A stretch of DNA of 5,848 nt. Source: Lachnospiraceae bacterium UBA4317. GTDB lineage: Bacteria; Bacillota_A; Clostridia; Lachnospirales; Lachnospiraceae. The translations under genes were made by a program, and so were the position numbers. Shown here piece by piece: positions 1-5,081 of the stretch (positions are counted from its first letter, which is position 1; every line of letters begins with the position of its first letter). The notes under the pieces were generated by a model. That model had not been told where the DNA came from. It did not search any database and worked only from the letters and a program-made list of their open reading frames with translations. The DNA lies in the NCBI GenBank assembly GCA_002394525.1, contig DGUF01000129.1:1-5848 (forward strand), given 5' to 3'.

Positions 1-757
1 GGATGTCGCCGAACATGTTCTCGGTCACGATGACATCGAACTGCTCGGGCTCCAGGACCAGCTGCATGGCGCAGTTGTCGACATACATATTGGAGACCGT
101 GACCTCCGGATAATCCTTCGCGACCTCCGCGACCACCTTTCTCCAGAGGCGGGAGGTATCCAGGACATTGGCCTTGTCGACGCTGCAGACCTTTTTGCCC
201 CGCTTCATAGCGATGTCAAAGGCGGTCTTCGCGATGCGGCGGATCTCCTTCTCATCATACTTGAGGGTGTCGACAGCAGTCTCGACCCCGTCAATGACCT
301 TTGTATAGCGGTCGCCGAAATAGAGGCCGCCCGTCAGCTCACGGACAATGACCAGGTCGAAGGTCCGCCCGCCGTCCCTGGCGGCCAGGGGGCAGGCATC
401 CGCCAGTTCCCTGTAGAGATAGGCCGGCCTGAGATTGGCAAACAGGCCCAGAGACTTGCGGAGCTTCAAAAGACCTGCTTCGGGACGCAGCTCCGGGGCG
501 AGCCTGTACCAGGGAGAGGTCGCGGCATCTCCGCCGATCGAGCCCATGAGGACGGCGTCACAGCTTCTGGCCGTCTCGATGGCTTCGTCCGTAAGCGGCA
601 CGCCGCAGGCATCGATCGAGCAGCCGCCCATCAGGATCTCCGTATAGGAAATAGAGTGGCCGAATTTGCCGCATACCTTTTCCAGTACCTTCTGCGCCTG
701 GGCAACGATCTCGGGACCGATCCCGTCGCCTCTGATCACACCGATTTTCATTTCCAT
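1..757 (-). CDS. leuB: 3-isopropylmalate dehydrogenase, N-terminal 252 codons (cut by left window edge)
   Basis: LeuB carries out the NAD-dependent oxidative decarboxylation of 3-isopropylmalate to 2-oxoisocaproate, the third step of leucine synthesis, in the cytoplasm. The translation begins MEMKIGVIRGDGIGPEIV, the classic family N-terminus. It continues with the substrate-loop signature LRKSLGLFANLRP (R100 and R110), VRELTGGLYFG (R139, catalytic Tyr146), VDKANVL (catalytic Lys195), VDNCAMQ (Asp227) and TENMFGDI (Asp251). The spacing of these residues matches the known LeuB catalytic and metal-binding set. The RELTGG and LFANLRP motifs separate LeuB from isocitrate and tartrate dehydrogenases. 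The family is usually about 350-370 residues, so roughly 100 C-terminal residues lie outside the window. I chose the start at 757 because GAGGAAG sits 5 bases upstream. An ATG at 751 (MKIG) is also possible but is farther from that site. The frame stays open upstream to an ATG at 859, but that extension has no family character. The nearest upstream gene is yajC, not leuC or leuD. Confidence 0.97.
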   Translation of the reverse strand, partial: MEMKIGVIRGDGIGPEIVAQAQKVLEKVCGKFGHSISYTEILMGGCSIDACGVPLTDEAIETARSCDAVLMGSIGGDAATSPWYRLAPELRPEAGLLKLRKSLGLFANLRPAYLYRELADACPLAARDGGRTFDLVIVRELTGGLYFGDRYTKVIDGVETAVDTLKYDEKEIRRIAKTAFDIAMKRGKKVCSVDKANVLDTSRLWRKVVAEVAKDYPEVTVSNMYVDNCAMQLVLEPEQFDVIVTENMFGDI

Positions 758-762
758 AAAGA

Positions 763-769
763 CTTCCTC
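763..769 (-). promoter_or_regulatory. Ribosome binding site for leuB
   Basis: On the minus strand GAGGAAG is followed by TCTTT and then ATG at 757. This places the initiation site at the conserved family N-terminus. It argues against the in-frame upstream ATG at 859, which has only an AGGTGA-like site 4-5 bases away. Confidence 0.7.
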
Positions 770-823
770 GCTTTCCGGTGTATTTATTGACTCATCAGTC
801 CACTGACGCTTTAAACAAGTAAA

Positions 824-857
824 GTGCAGACATGCCACTCTTCCCGCATGCCTGCAC
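824..857 (-). terminator. 12-bp hairpin between yajC and leuB, terminator-like
   Basis: On the minus strand GTGCAGGCATGC and GCATGTCTGCAC form a 12-bp stem with a single G-U wobble around a 10-base loop. It is followed by TTTACTTGTTTAA, an interrupted U-rich run. The position, about 110 bases after the yajC stop and 67 bases before the leuB start, suits a terminator for the yajC transcript. The broken U-tract leaves open a leader hairpin or attenuator ahead of leuB. I saw no leucine-rich leader peptide and no T-box sequence. A separate small perfect dyad (ATGCAG-GTCA-CTGCAT on the plus strand, 944-959) lies just after the yajC stop and has no U-tract. Nothing else is evident in the 208-base gap 758-965, and I could not identify a convincing leuB promoter. 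Confidence 0.5.
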
Positions 858-965
858 ATAATCACCTGTTCACCCGGGGAAAAACCTCCCGGTCAAAATA
901 ATGGTTCTGCAGTAATGATCCGCGCCCGGAGATTTTCAGCCTGATGCAGGTCACTGCATACACCA

Positions 966-1286
966 TTATTCAGCCTTCTCTTCAGCGTCCTCGGGCTTCT
1001 CGATCTGAATGATCGCCCCGCGCTGCATGGGGATGCGGCAGTTTTTGTTGTAGCCGAACTCAACAATAACGGTATCCCCGTTGATATCGATACAAACGCC
1101 ATAGAAACCGGAACTGGTCAGGACCGTGTCTCCGACAGCCAGTGTTGACAGCATGGCTGCCTTTTCCTTCTCCTGCTTTCTCTGGGGACGGATCAGGAAA
1201 AACCACATGGCGCCAAAGATCACGACCATGTAGATAATCGTCCCGAAACCAGCAAATCCGGTAGAACTCAGCATCATTCCACTCAT
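966..1286 (-). CDS. yajC: Preprotein translocase accessory subunit YajC
   Basis: YajC is a small single-pass inner-membrane protein that associates with SecDF and YidC at the Sec translocon and assists protein export and insertion. The product is 106 residues, normal for the family. Residues 14-32 form one hydrophobic segment (GTIIYMVVIFGAMWFFLI). This is followed by the hallmark RPQRKQEKE, the positively charged cytoplasmic start found in nearly all YajC proteins. After it comes the conserved soluble part, with VGDTVLTSSGFYGV and a short beta-rich stretch ending IIQIEK, and finally an acidic tail. The start at 1286 is supported by GGAGGA at 1296-1301, 9 bases upstream. tgt lies upstream in the same direction, the common bacterial order. 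The usual downstream partners secD and secF are absent: the next gene is leuB after 208 bases. A promoter-like site in the tgt-yajC gap suggests yajC can be transcribed separately from tgt. Confidence 0.96.
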   Translation of the reverse strand: MSGMMLSSTGFAGFGTIIYMVVIFGAMWFFLIRPQRKQEKEKAAMLSTLAVGDTVLTSSGFYGVCIDINGDTVIVEFGYNKNCRIPMQRGAIIQIEKPEDAEEKAE

Positions 1287-1321
1287 GTTAAACTATCCTC
1301 CATTTAAACTTAAAGAGATTT

Positions 1322-1341
1322 AATGACATTTTTACGTCATT
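1322..1341 (-). promoter_or_regulatory. Inverted repeat at the 5' end of the yajC transcript
   Basis: On the minus strand AATGAC and GTCATT are perfect 6-base arms around an 8-base A/T-rich centre; one more G-U pair is possible. The dyad starts within about 8 bases of the promoter -10 element at 1349-1354, so it would overlap or directly follow the transcription start. It could be an operator or a 5' mRNA hairpin. No U-tract follows it in the yajC direction, so a terminator role is unlikely. Confidence 0.4.
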
Positions 1342-1348
1342 GCCCTAT

Positions 1349-1378
1349 ATCATACAACAAAGTTGATGGTATTTACAA
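1349..1378 (-). promoter_or_regulatory. Probable sigma-A promoter for yajC
   Basis: On the minus strand TTGTAA (1373-1378, 4 of 6 matches to TTGACA) is separated by 18 bases from TATGAT (1349-1354, 5 of 6 matches to TATAAT). Transcription would start near 1342, about 55 bases before the yajC ATG. It lies in the short, AT-rich gap after tgt, and no intrinsic terminator is visible after the tgt stop, so yajC may be served both by readthrough from tgt and by this promoter. Confidence 0.5.
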
Positions 1379-1401
1379 CTGGTTTTTTATTAGGACAGCT
1401 T

Positions 1402-2538
1402 TTAGCCTTCTCCCTCCTGCATTTCCTCGAGGGCCTTCTTTTTGAAGGCGGCAAAGGAGCCGCCGTCGATGGCATCGCGGATCTGCTCCATCAGGTGATT
1501 GTAATAATAGAGGTTGTGCATGACGCCCATGCGCAGGCCGAGGGCTTCCTGGGCCTTGTAGAGGTGGCGGAGGTAGGCCCTGGAGTAGCCGGCGCGGCAG
1601 ACCGGGCATCCGCAGCCCTCCTCGATGGGTCTGTCATCCTCAGCATAGCGGGCGCTCTTGATATGGACTGTGCCCTTCCTCGTATAGAGATTGCCGTGTC
1701 TTCCGTTCCGGCTGGGATAGACGCAGTCAAAGAAGTCGATTCCCCTGTCCACAGCCTCCAGGATATTCTGCGGTGTCCCGACCCCCATCAGGTAGGCGGG
1801 CTTGTCCGTCGGCAGGTGGGGGACCGTGTGGTCCAGGACATCATACATCTGCTCATGGGTCTCTCCGACCGCGAGTCCGCCCACGGCGTAGCCGTCCAGG
1901 TCCATTTCGGAGATCCGGTCGGCGTGATCCATGCGGATATCGTTGTAGACGGCCCCCTGGTTGATGCCGAAGAGGAGCTGGCTGCGGTTGACAGTATCCT
2001 CCAGGCTGTTCAGACGCTGCATCTCCTTTTTGCAGCGCTCCAGCCAGCGGGTGGTCCTGTCCACAGACCTGGCGACGTAATCCCGGTCGGCCAGGGCGGG
2101 GGCACACTCGTCAAAGGCCATGGCGATCGTCGATCCCAGGTTGGACTGGATCTGCATGCTCTCCTCGGGCCCCATAAAGATCTTGTGGCCGTCGATGTGG
2201 GACCGGAAGGTCACGCCCTCCTCCTTGATGCTCCTGAGGTCGGAGAGGGAAAAGACCTGGAATCCTCCCGAATCTGTCAGGATGGGACGGTCCCAGCGCA
2301 TAAAGTGATGGAGTCCCCCCATCCGTCTCACCAGCCCGTCGCCCGGGCGGACATGGAGGTGGTAGGTGTTGCAGAGCGCCACCTGGGTCCGTATGGACCT
2401 CAGATCATCGGCAGAAAGCCCGCCCTTGATGGCGCCGGCCGTGGCGACATTCATAAATACCGGGGTTTCTATGACGCCGTGCGCGGTCGTCATGCGGGCC
2501 CTCTTGGCATTTCCTTCTCGTTTTAAAACCTGATACAT
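1402..2538 (-). CDS. tgt: tRNA-guanine transglycosylase (queuine/preQ1 tRNA-ribosyltransferase)
   Basis: Tgt swaps guanine-34 in the anticodon of Asp, Asn, His and Tyr tRNAs for the queuosine precursor preQ1 or for queuine. The product is 378 residues, the usual length. Visible motifs are DSGGFQ (89-94, general-acid Asp89), FDEC (142-145, Asp143), INQG (192-195), the substrate-pocket segment GGLAVGE (220-226) and FDCVYPSRNGRHG (270-282), with nucleophile Asp271. The zinc ligands are Cys309, Cys311, Cys314 and His341. All catalytic and metal residues are intact. The LAV triplet in GGLAVGE is of bacterial type, but this alone does not settle whether the substrate is preQ1 or queuine. The glycine pair usually following the Gln is Gly-Ala here (195-196). 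I set the start at 2538 because AGGGAGA lies 7 bases upstream and the protein then begins MYQVLKREGNAKR, as expected. The frame extends to an ATG at 2598, but those 20 residues look non-conserved. queA, the usual partner, is not adjacent. Confidence 0.97.
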   Translation of the reverse strand: MYQVLKREGNAKRARMTTAHGVIETPVFMNVATAGAIKGGLSADDLRSIRTQVALCNTYHLHVRPGDGLVRRMGGLHHFMRWDRPILTDSGGFQVFSLSDLRSIKEEGVTFRSHIDGHKIFMGPEESMQIQSNLGSTIAMAFDECAPALADRDYVARSVDRTTRWLERCKKEMQRLNSLEDTVNRSQLLFGINQGAVYNDIRMDHADRISEMDLDGYAVGGLAVGETHEQMYDVLDHTVPHLPTDKPAYLMGVGTPQNILEAVDRGIDFFDCVYPSRNGRHGNLYTRKGTVHIKSARYAEDDRPIEEGCGCPVCRAGYSRAYLRHLYKAQEALGLRMGVMHNLYYYNHLMEQIRDAIDGGSFAAFKKKALEEMQEGEG

Positions 2539-2545
2539 GTATGAG

Positions 2546-2552
2546 TCTCCCT
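2546..2552 (-). promoter_or_regulatory. Ribosome binding site fixing the tgt start
   Basis: On the minus strand AGGGAGA is followed by CTCATAC and the ATG at 2538. The alternative start at 2598 lies just after the large hairpin and has no purine-rich site at a suitable distance, so the shorter protein is preferred. Confidence 0.65.
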
Positions 2553-2562
2553 GATCGCTCTT

Positions 2563-2589
2563 TCCGGCCATGCCGGAGCACATAAGTGC
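2563..2589 (-). other. Two small hairpins in the tgt leader
   Basis: Two perfect dyads lie back to back just upstream of the tgt ribosome binding site. GCAC-N4-GCAC-type arms (GCACATAAGTGC on the plus strand) occupy 2578-2589, and TCCGGC-N3-GCCGGA occupies 2563-2577. Together with the large hairpin at 2603-2636 they make most of the leader structured. They do not resemble a preQ1 riboswitch. A regulatory role is speculative. Confidence 0.3.
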
Positions 2590-2602
2590 GCCATACACAG
2601 CA

Positions 2603-2636
2603 TGCAGGAGGGATCCTGGCCGGGACCCCTCCTGCA
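2603..2636 (-). terminator. Strong GC-rich hairpin between the lactonase gene and tgt, no U-tract
   Basis: TGCAGGAGGG (2603-2612) and CCCTCCTGCA (2627-2636) pair perfectly over 10 bp. After one A-C mismatch the stem extends by 3 more pairs (TCC with GGA). Neither strand shows a T-run after the stem, so it is not a standard intrinsic terminator. It may mark the 3' end of the lactonase mRNA, block exonucleases or slow polymerase. It lies about 50 bases after the lactonase stop and 65 bases before the tgt start. The remainder of the 149-base gap 2539-2687 contains no convincing promoter. Confidence 0.4.
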
Positions 2637-2687
2637 GGGCTTGAAATGATCGAATCTATGATTGTTGAGCTGACCGGCCGGCCCGGA

Positions 2688-3806
2688 TCAGACCTGGTCC
2701 GGCAGCAGCTTGTGGAAAATAATGCAGTTGGGTTTGTCGACGTGGATCTCCTTGGCGGACATGATGAGAGTCTTTTTCTTCATGTCGACCTTGAAGAAGG
2801 TCATGGTATCGGATTCGTGGTTGAGGCTGACCAGATGCTTGTCATCGGGGAAAAGAGCCGCGTCCTTGGGATACTCCCCGCTGATCGGCAGGCAGAGCAC
2901 CTTGTGGAGGTACCCGTTGTCCGGGTCGATCTTGAAGATGACGACGGAATTGTCCCCGGCGTTGGAGCTGATCAGATATTTGAAGTCCGATGAAAAATTG
3001 AGAGCACTCGCGGCAGACCCGGTCGCGTGATAGTCATTGAGGGTCGGTACGGTCTGGATCTTCTCGAAATCAGGCTGGCCGTTGATCTCCTGGTAAAAAT
3101 AGACGTCGATCAGGTTCTTGAGCTCATGGACGACATAGAGGTAATGGCCGTCATTGGAAAACTTCAGATGCCTGGGCGCCGACTCCATCTCGGAGTGGAG
3201 GATGGCGCACTGCTTGAGCCTGCCTGTGATGTGGTTGAAGGTGTAGACATTGACATGGTCCATGCCGAGGTCGGCCGCACAGAGATATTTGTTGTCACGG
3301 GTCATCTTGACACACTGGACATGGGGGCGGAAATTGCGCTCCGCGATACTGCCGAGTCCCTTGAGGAAAAGCTCGTCCGTGATATCTCCCACGCTCCCGT
3401 CCTCATTCAGGCGCAGGACTGTGATCTTGCCGTCGTGGTAGCTGCAGACGAAGAGGTAGCGGTCCGTATAGTCGGTGGAAAGGTGGGAGCCCCTCATGCC
3501 GTTGATCGACGCATGATTGAGCTTCTCCAGATGTCCCCCCTTGATGATTTTGAAGGACTCCACTCCGAAATCTGTGATCGAGTACAGATAGTGTCCGTTG
3601 TGGGAGATGGTGACATAGGAGGAGTTGGTGATGGAGATCTGGCTCTTTTCCGTCAGGGTACCTTTTTCTACATTGACGTCATAGACACGGATTCCGACCT
3701 TCTTGTTGCCGGACCTGGTATAGGAGGAAACATAGGCAACGAACTGATCGCCCGGTACATAGCCGTATCTGGAATAATCCAGTTCTTTTTCGACATAATC
3801 TGACAT
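2688..3806 (-). CDS. Lactonase family beta-propeller protein (6-phosphogluconolactonase-like, PF10282 type)
   Basis: The 372-residue product resembles the seven-bladed beta-propeller lactonase family that includes E. coli Pgl (YbhE), which hydrolyses 6-phosphogluconolactone in the oxidative pentose phosphate pathway, and fungal muconate-lactonising enzymes. The repeated blade pattern is visible as SHNGHYLYS (68-76), STDYTDRYLFVCSY (110-123), TRDNKYLCAADLGMDHV (169-185), SNDGHYLYVVHEL (217-229), SSDFKYLISSNAGDNSV (272-288) and FPDDKHLVSLNHESD (319-333). Family hallmarks are RPHV (160-163), the ADLGMD segment, APRHL (210-214) and HEL (227-229). No signal peptide is seen, so it is probably cytoplasmic. 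About 20 residues precede the first blade, which starts FVAYVSSYT; most relatives start almost directly at that strand. The start at 3806 has AAAGGA 8 bases upstream. No other pentose phosphate gene is nearby, so the true substrate is uncertain: a 6-phosphogluconolactonase is plausible, another sugar lactone or a non-enzymatic role is possible. Confidence 0.88.
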   Translation of the reverse strand: MSDYVEKELDYSRYGYVPGDQFVAYVSSYTRSGNKKVGIRVYDVNVEKGTLTEKSQISITNSSYVTISHNGHYLYSITDFGVESFKIIKGGHLEKLNHASINGMRGSHLSTDYTDRYLFVCSYHDGKITVLRLNEDGSVGDITDELFLKGLGSIAERNFRPHVQCVKMTRDNKYLCAADLGMDHVNVYTFNHITGRLKQCAILHSEMESAPRHLKFSNDGHYLYVVHELKNLIDVYFYQEINGQPDFEKIQTVPTLNDYHATGSAASALNFSSDFKYLISSNAGDNSVVIFKIDPDNGYLHKVLCLPISGEYPKDAALFPDDKHLVSLNHESDTMTFFKVDMKKKTLIMSAKEIHVDKPNCIIFHKLLPDQV

Positions 3807-3906
3807 TTAGCACGTCCTTTCCGCAGCCATCCGGCCCTTTCAAAACAATCCGCGGCATCCGCTCCAGCAGGAAATGAAAGCAGGGGCGCCGCCGTCCTGC
3901 ACCGCC

Positions 3907-3939
3907 GTCAAAAATGCGTACTCCGTCCGCATTTTTGAC
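3907..3939 (-). repeat. Perfect 12-bp inverted repeat (hairpin) in the presumed leader of the lactonase gene
   Basis: GTCAAAAATGCG (3907-3918) and CGCATTTTTGAC (3928-3939) are exact reverse complements around 9 bases. On the minus strand the loop can fold further: after a G-A mismatch, AC pairs with GT and leaves GGA as a three-base apex. The A5/T5 blocks inside the arms give an A-tract/stem/T-tract layout in both directions, as in a bidirectional terminator, but the GC-rich core would be only 4 bp plus the inner pairs. Alternatives are a 5' UTR regulatory hairpin or a protein-binding site. It is 100 bases upstream of the lactonase start codon. Confidence 0.55.
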
Positions 3940-3946
3940 TCACAAC

Positions 3947-3978
3947 TTTATACCTACTTTATCACAAATCTCCGCCAA
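3947..3978 (-). promoter_or_regulatory. Weak candidate promoter for the lactonase gene
   Basis: On the minus strand TATAAA (3947-3952) is a reasonable -10 element in an AT-rich stretch. The best -35 candidate, TTGGCG (3973-3978), is 20 bases away, longer than the 16-18 preferred, so only the -10 is persuasive. If used, transcription would begin just ahead of the 12-bp inverted repeat, giving a leader of about 130-140 bases. Confidence 0.3.
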
Positions 3979-4046
3979 TTGGTATGACTGTTTTTTCCGA
4001 TTGGCAATGCCCGTGTTTTCCCTGTTACATCCTGCGTTCACCAATA

Positions 4047-4082
4047 ACAAAGCTTTGCTTTGTCGCAAAAACGCCTCGCGTT
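4047..4082 (-). terminator. Tandem small hairpins after proB, possible terminator
   Basis: Reading downstream from the proB stop on the minus strand, AACGC-GAG-GCGTT (4082-4070) is followed directly by TTT. Four bases further on a second perfect hairpin, ACAAAGC-AAA-GCTTTGT (4063-4047), is followed by TATT. Both stems are short (5 and 7 bp) and the U-runs are brief, so efficiency is uncertain. The position 22 bases after the proB stop fits a transcript end. Confidence 0.42.
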
Positions 4083-4103
4083 CGCAGCAGTCCGGACTTT
4101 TCC

Positions 4104-5081
4104 TTACCCCATAGTCTCCAGGTGGTCCTGCAGGTCAAAGTCGGGATCGGGATTGGCGCAGAAGATCGTCCCGTGATTGCGGCCCTGTACGACCTCGTGG
4201 ATGACCTTCATGTGGCGGCTGTTGACGATCACCATGTCGCACCCGCTCTTGGTCGCGATGGCGGCTGCCTGGAGCTTGGTGCTCATGCCGCCCGTGCCGC
4301 TGGAGCTGCCGGTCGAATGCTTGGCCATCTTCATCAGATTCTCATCCAGAGCGGGAACATATTCGATGAATTTCGCTTCCGGGTTGACGCGGGGGTCATC
4401 GGTGTAGAGACCGTCCACATCCGACAGCAGGATCAGCAGGTCGGCATTCATCAGGGATGCGACCATGGCGGACAGGTTGTCGTTGTCTCCGACGGAATAC
4501 TCATAGGTCGCGACAGAGTCATTTTCATTGACGATCGGGATCACGTCAAACTTGAGCAGCTCGTTGAAGGTATTGCACAGATTGTACTTGCTCAGGGGGT
4601 CCCCGATCGTGTTCTTGGTCATCAGGACCTGGGCGGAAATCTGGTTATAATCTGTAAAAAACCGCTGGTAGGTCATCATCAGACGGGCCTGTCCCACTGC
4701 GGCGCAGGCCTGTTTGACCGTGATCGGACTGTCCTCTGCCAGGTCATTGCCCGCATGGGTGCGGCGAATGACCTCGCGGCCGACAGCCGTGGCGCCGGAG
4801 CTGACCAGGATGACGTCCTTGCCCCGGTTCTTGAGATCGCTCAGCTCCCTGACCAGGACATCGATCTTGTGATAGTCCAGGCGGCCGGTCGAGGAGTGGA
4901 GCAGGGAGGAGGATCCGACCTTGACCACGATCCGCTTCCTGCTGCTGAGCTGTGCCCTGTAGTCCATATTCCGCCTGCTCATGCTGTCCGGATCCTGAAG
5001 GCTTCCATCCGCCTGCGCAGCCGGGGCCGCCCCGCTGTCATTATGATCAAAAAGTTTGTCCTGACTGGATTCCATACTCAT
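4104..5081 (-). CDS. proB: Glutamate 5-kinase, PUA-less form with N-terminal extension
   Basis: ProB phosphorylates L-glutamate with ATP to gamma-glutamyl phosphate, the committed step of proline synthesis, in the cytoplasm. The amino-acid kinase fold starts at residue 50: RIVVKVGSSS (Lys54), VSSGATAVG (93-101), KQACAAVGQ (123-131), IPIVNENDSV (181-190), GDNDNLSA (198-205), LLSDVDGLYT (218-227) and the nucleotide-binding GTGGMSTK (262-269). The protein ends about 55 residues after that motif, so the C-terminal PUA domain of E. coli ProB (367 residues) is absent, as in many Firmicutes. Residues 1-46 are an extra, acidic, alanine/serine/aspartate-rich segment with no counterpart I recognise. 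The start at 5081 is favoured because AGAGAGG lies 7 bases upstream and the ATG overlaps the preceding stop as ATGA, implying translational coupling. Internal ATGs at 5075, 4982 and 4967 are alternatives. The one at 4982 would give a conventional-length enzyme with a weaker site. proA is not adjacent. Feedback inhibition by proline is usual for the family but cannot be read here. Confidence 0.96.
   Translation of the reverse strand: MSMESSQDKLFDHNDSGAAPAAQADGSLQDPDSMSRRNMDYRAQLSSRKRIVVKVGSSSLLHSSTGRLDYHKIDVLVRELSDLKNRGKDVILVSSGATAVGREVIRRTHAGNDLAEDSPITVKQACAAVGQARLMMTYQRFFTDYNQISAQVLMTKNTIGDPLSKYNLCNTFNELLKFDVIPIVNENDSVATYEYSVGDNDNLSAMVASLMNADLLILLSDVDGLYTDDPRVNPEAKFIEYVPALDENLMKMAKHSTGSSSGTGGMSTKLQAAAIATKSGCDMVIVNSRHMKVIHEVVQGRNHGTIFCANPDPDFDLQDHLETMG

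Larger units (their letters stand above)
3807..4103. other. Structured, locally AT-richer spacer between proB and the lactonase gene
   Basis: This 297-base stretch has no credible gene. Short plus-strand frames crossing it have no ribosome binding site or family character. Bases 3961-4020 contain 26 G/C of 60, against 35 of 60 in bases 1-60 (within leuB), so this part is clearly AT-richer. It contains terminator-like hairpins after proB (4047-4082), an inverted pair GCCAAT/ATTGGC (3974-3979 and 4000-4005), a possible -10 element and the perfect 12-bp inverted repeat at 3907-3939. Bases 3807-3906, next to the lactonase start, are GC-rich and hold only that gene's ribosome binding site (3815-3820). 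The spacer could hold a dispersed repeat or a small RNA, but nothing proves either. Confidence 0.6.

Noticed and set aside
770..800. Hammerhead-ribozyme-like core (CTGATGAG then GGAAAG) on the minus strand before leuB
   Set aside because: The bases after CTGATGAG do not pair with those preceding GAAA, so stem II cannot form. No matching stem I/III or cleavage site was found. Chance match.
758..965. T-box or leucine leader-peptide attenuator ahead of leuB
   Set aside because: No T-box consensus and no run of leucine codons in any short leader frame.
893..1102. 69-codon minus-strand frame overlapping the end of yajC
   Set aside because: Out-of-frame shadow of yajC without a ribosome binding site or recognisable features.
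1361..1390. Plus-strand terminator (AGTTG-N10-CAACT then GGTTTTTTATT)
   Set aside because: Only a 5-bp AT-rich stem, and there is no plus-strand gene to terminate. The T-run is the complement of the A-rich sequence after tgt.
1363..2526. 387-codon open frame on the plus strand opposite tgt
   Set aside because: Antisense shadow of a GC-rich gene. The translation has no family character, while the minus frame encodes an intact Tgt with all catalytic and zinc residues.
2539..2687. preQ1 riboswitch ahead of tgt
   Set aside because: The leader is structured, but I see no preQ1-I-like pseudoknot pattern with its A-rich tail and no T-run expression platform.
3027..3803. 258-codon plus-strand frame opposite the lactonase gene
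   Set aside because: Val/Asp/Ile-rich translation typical of the reverse of a coding frame. The beta-propeller repeats on the minus strand explain the region.
3935..3963. Plus-strand promoter (TTGACT, 17 bases, TTTATC) for an antisense or small RNA
   Set aside because: The -35 is good, but the -10 matches only 3 of 6 and the -35 lies within the arm of the perfect inverted repeat. No plus-strand gene follows.
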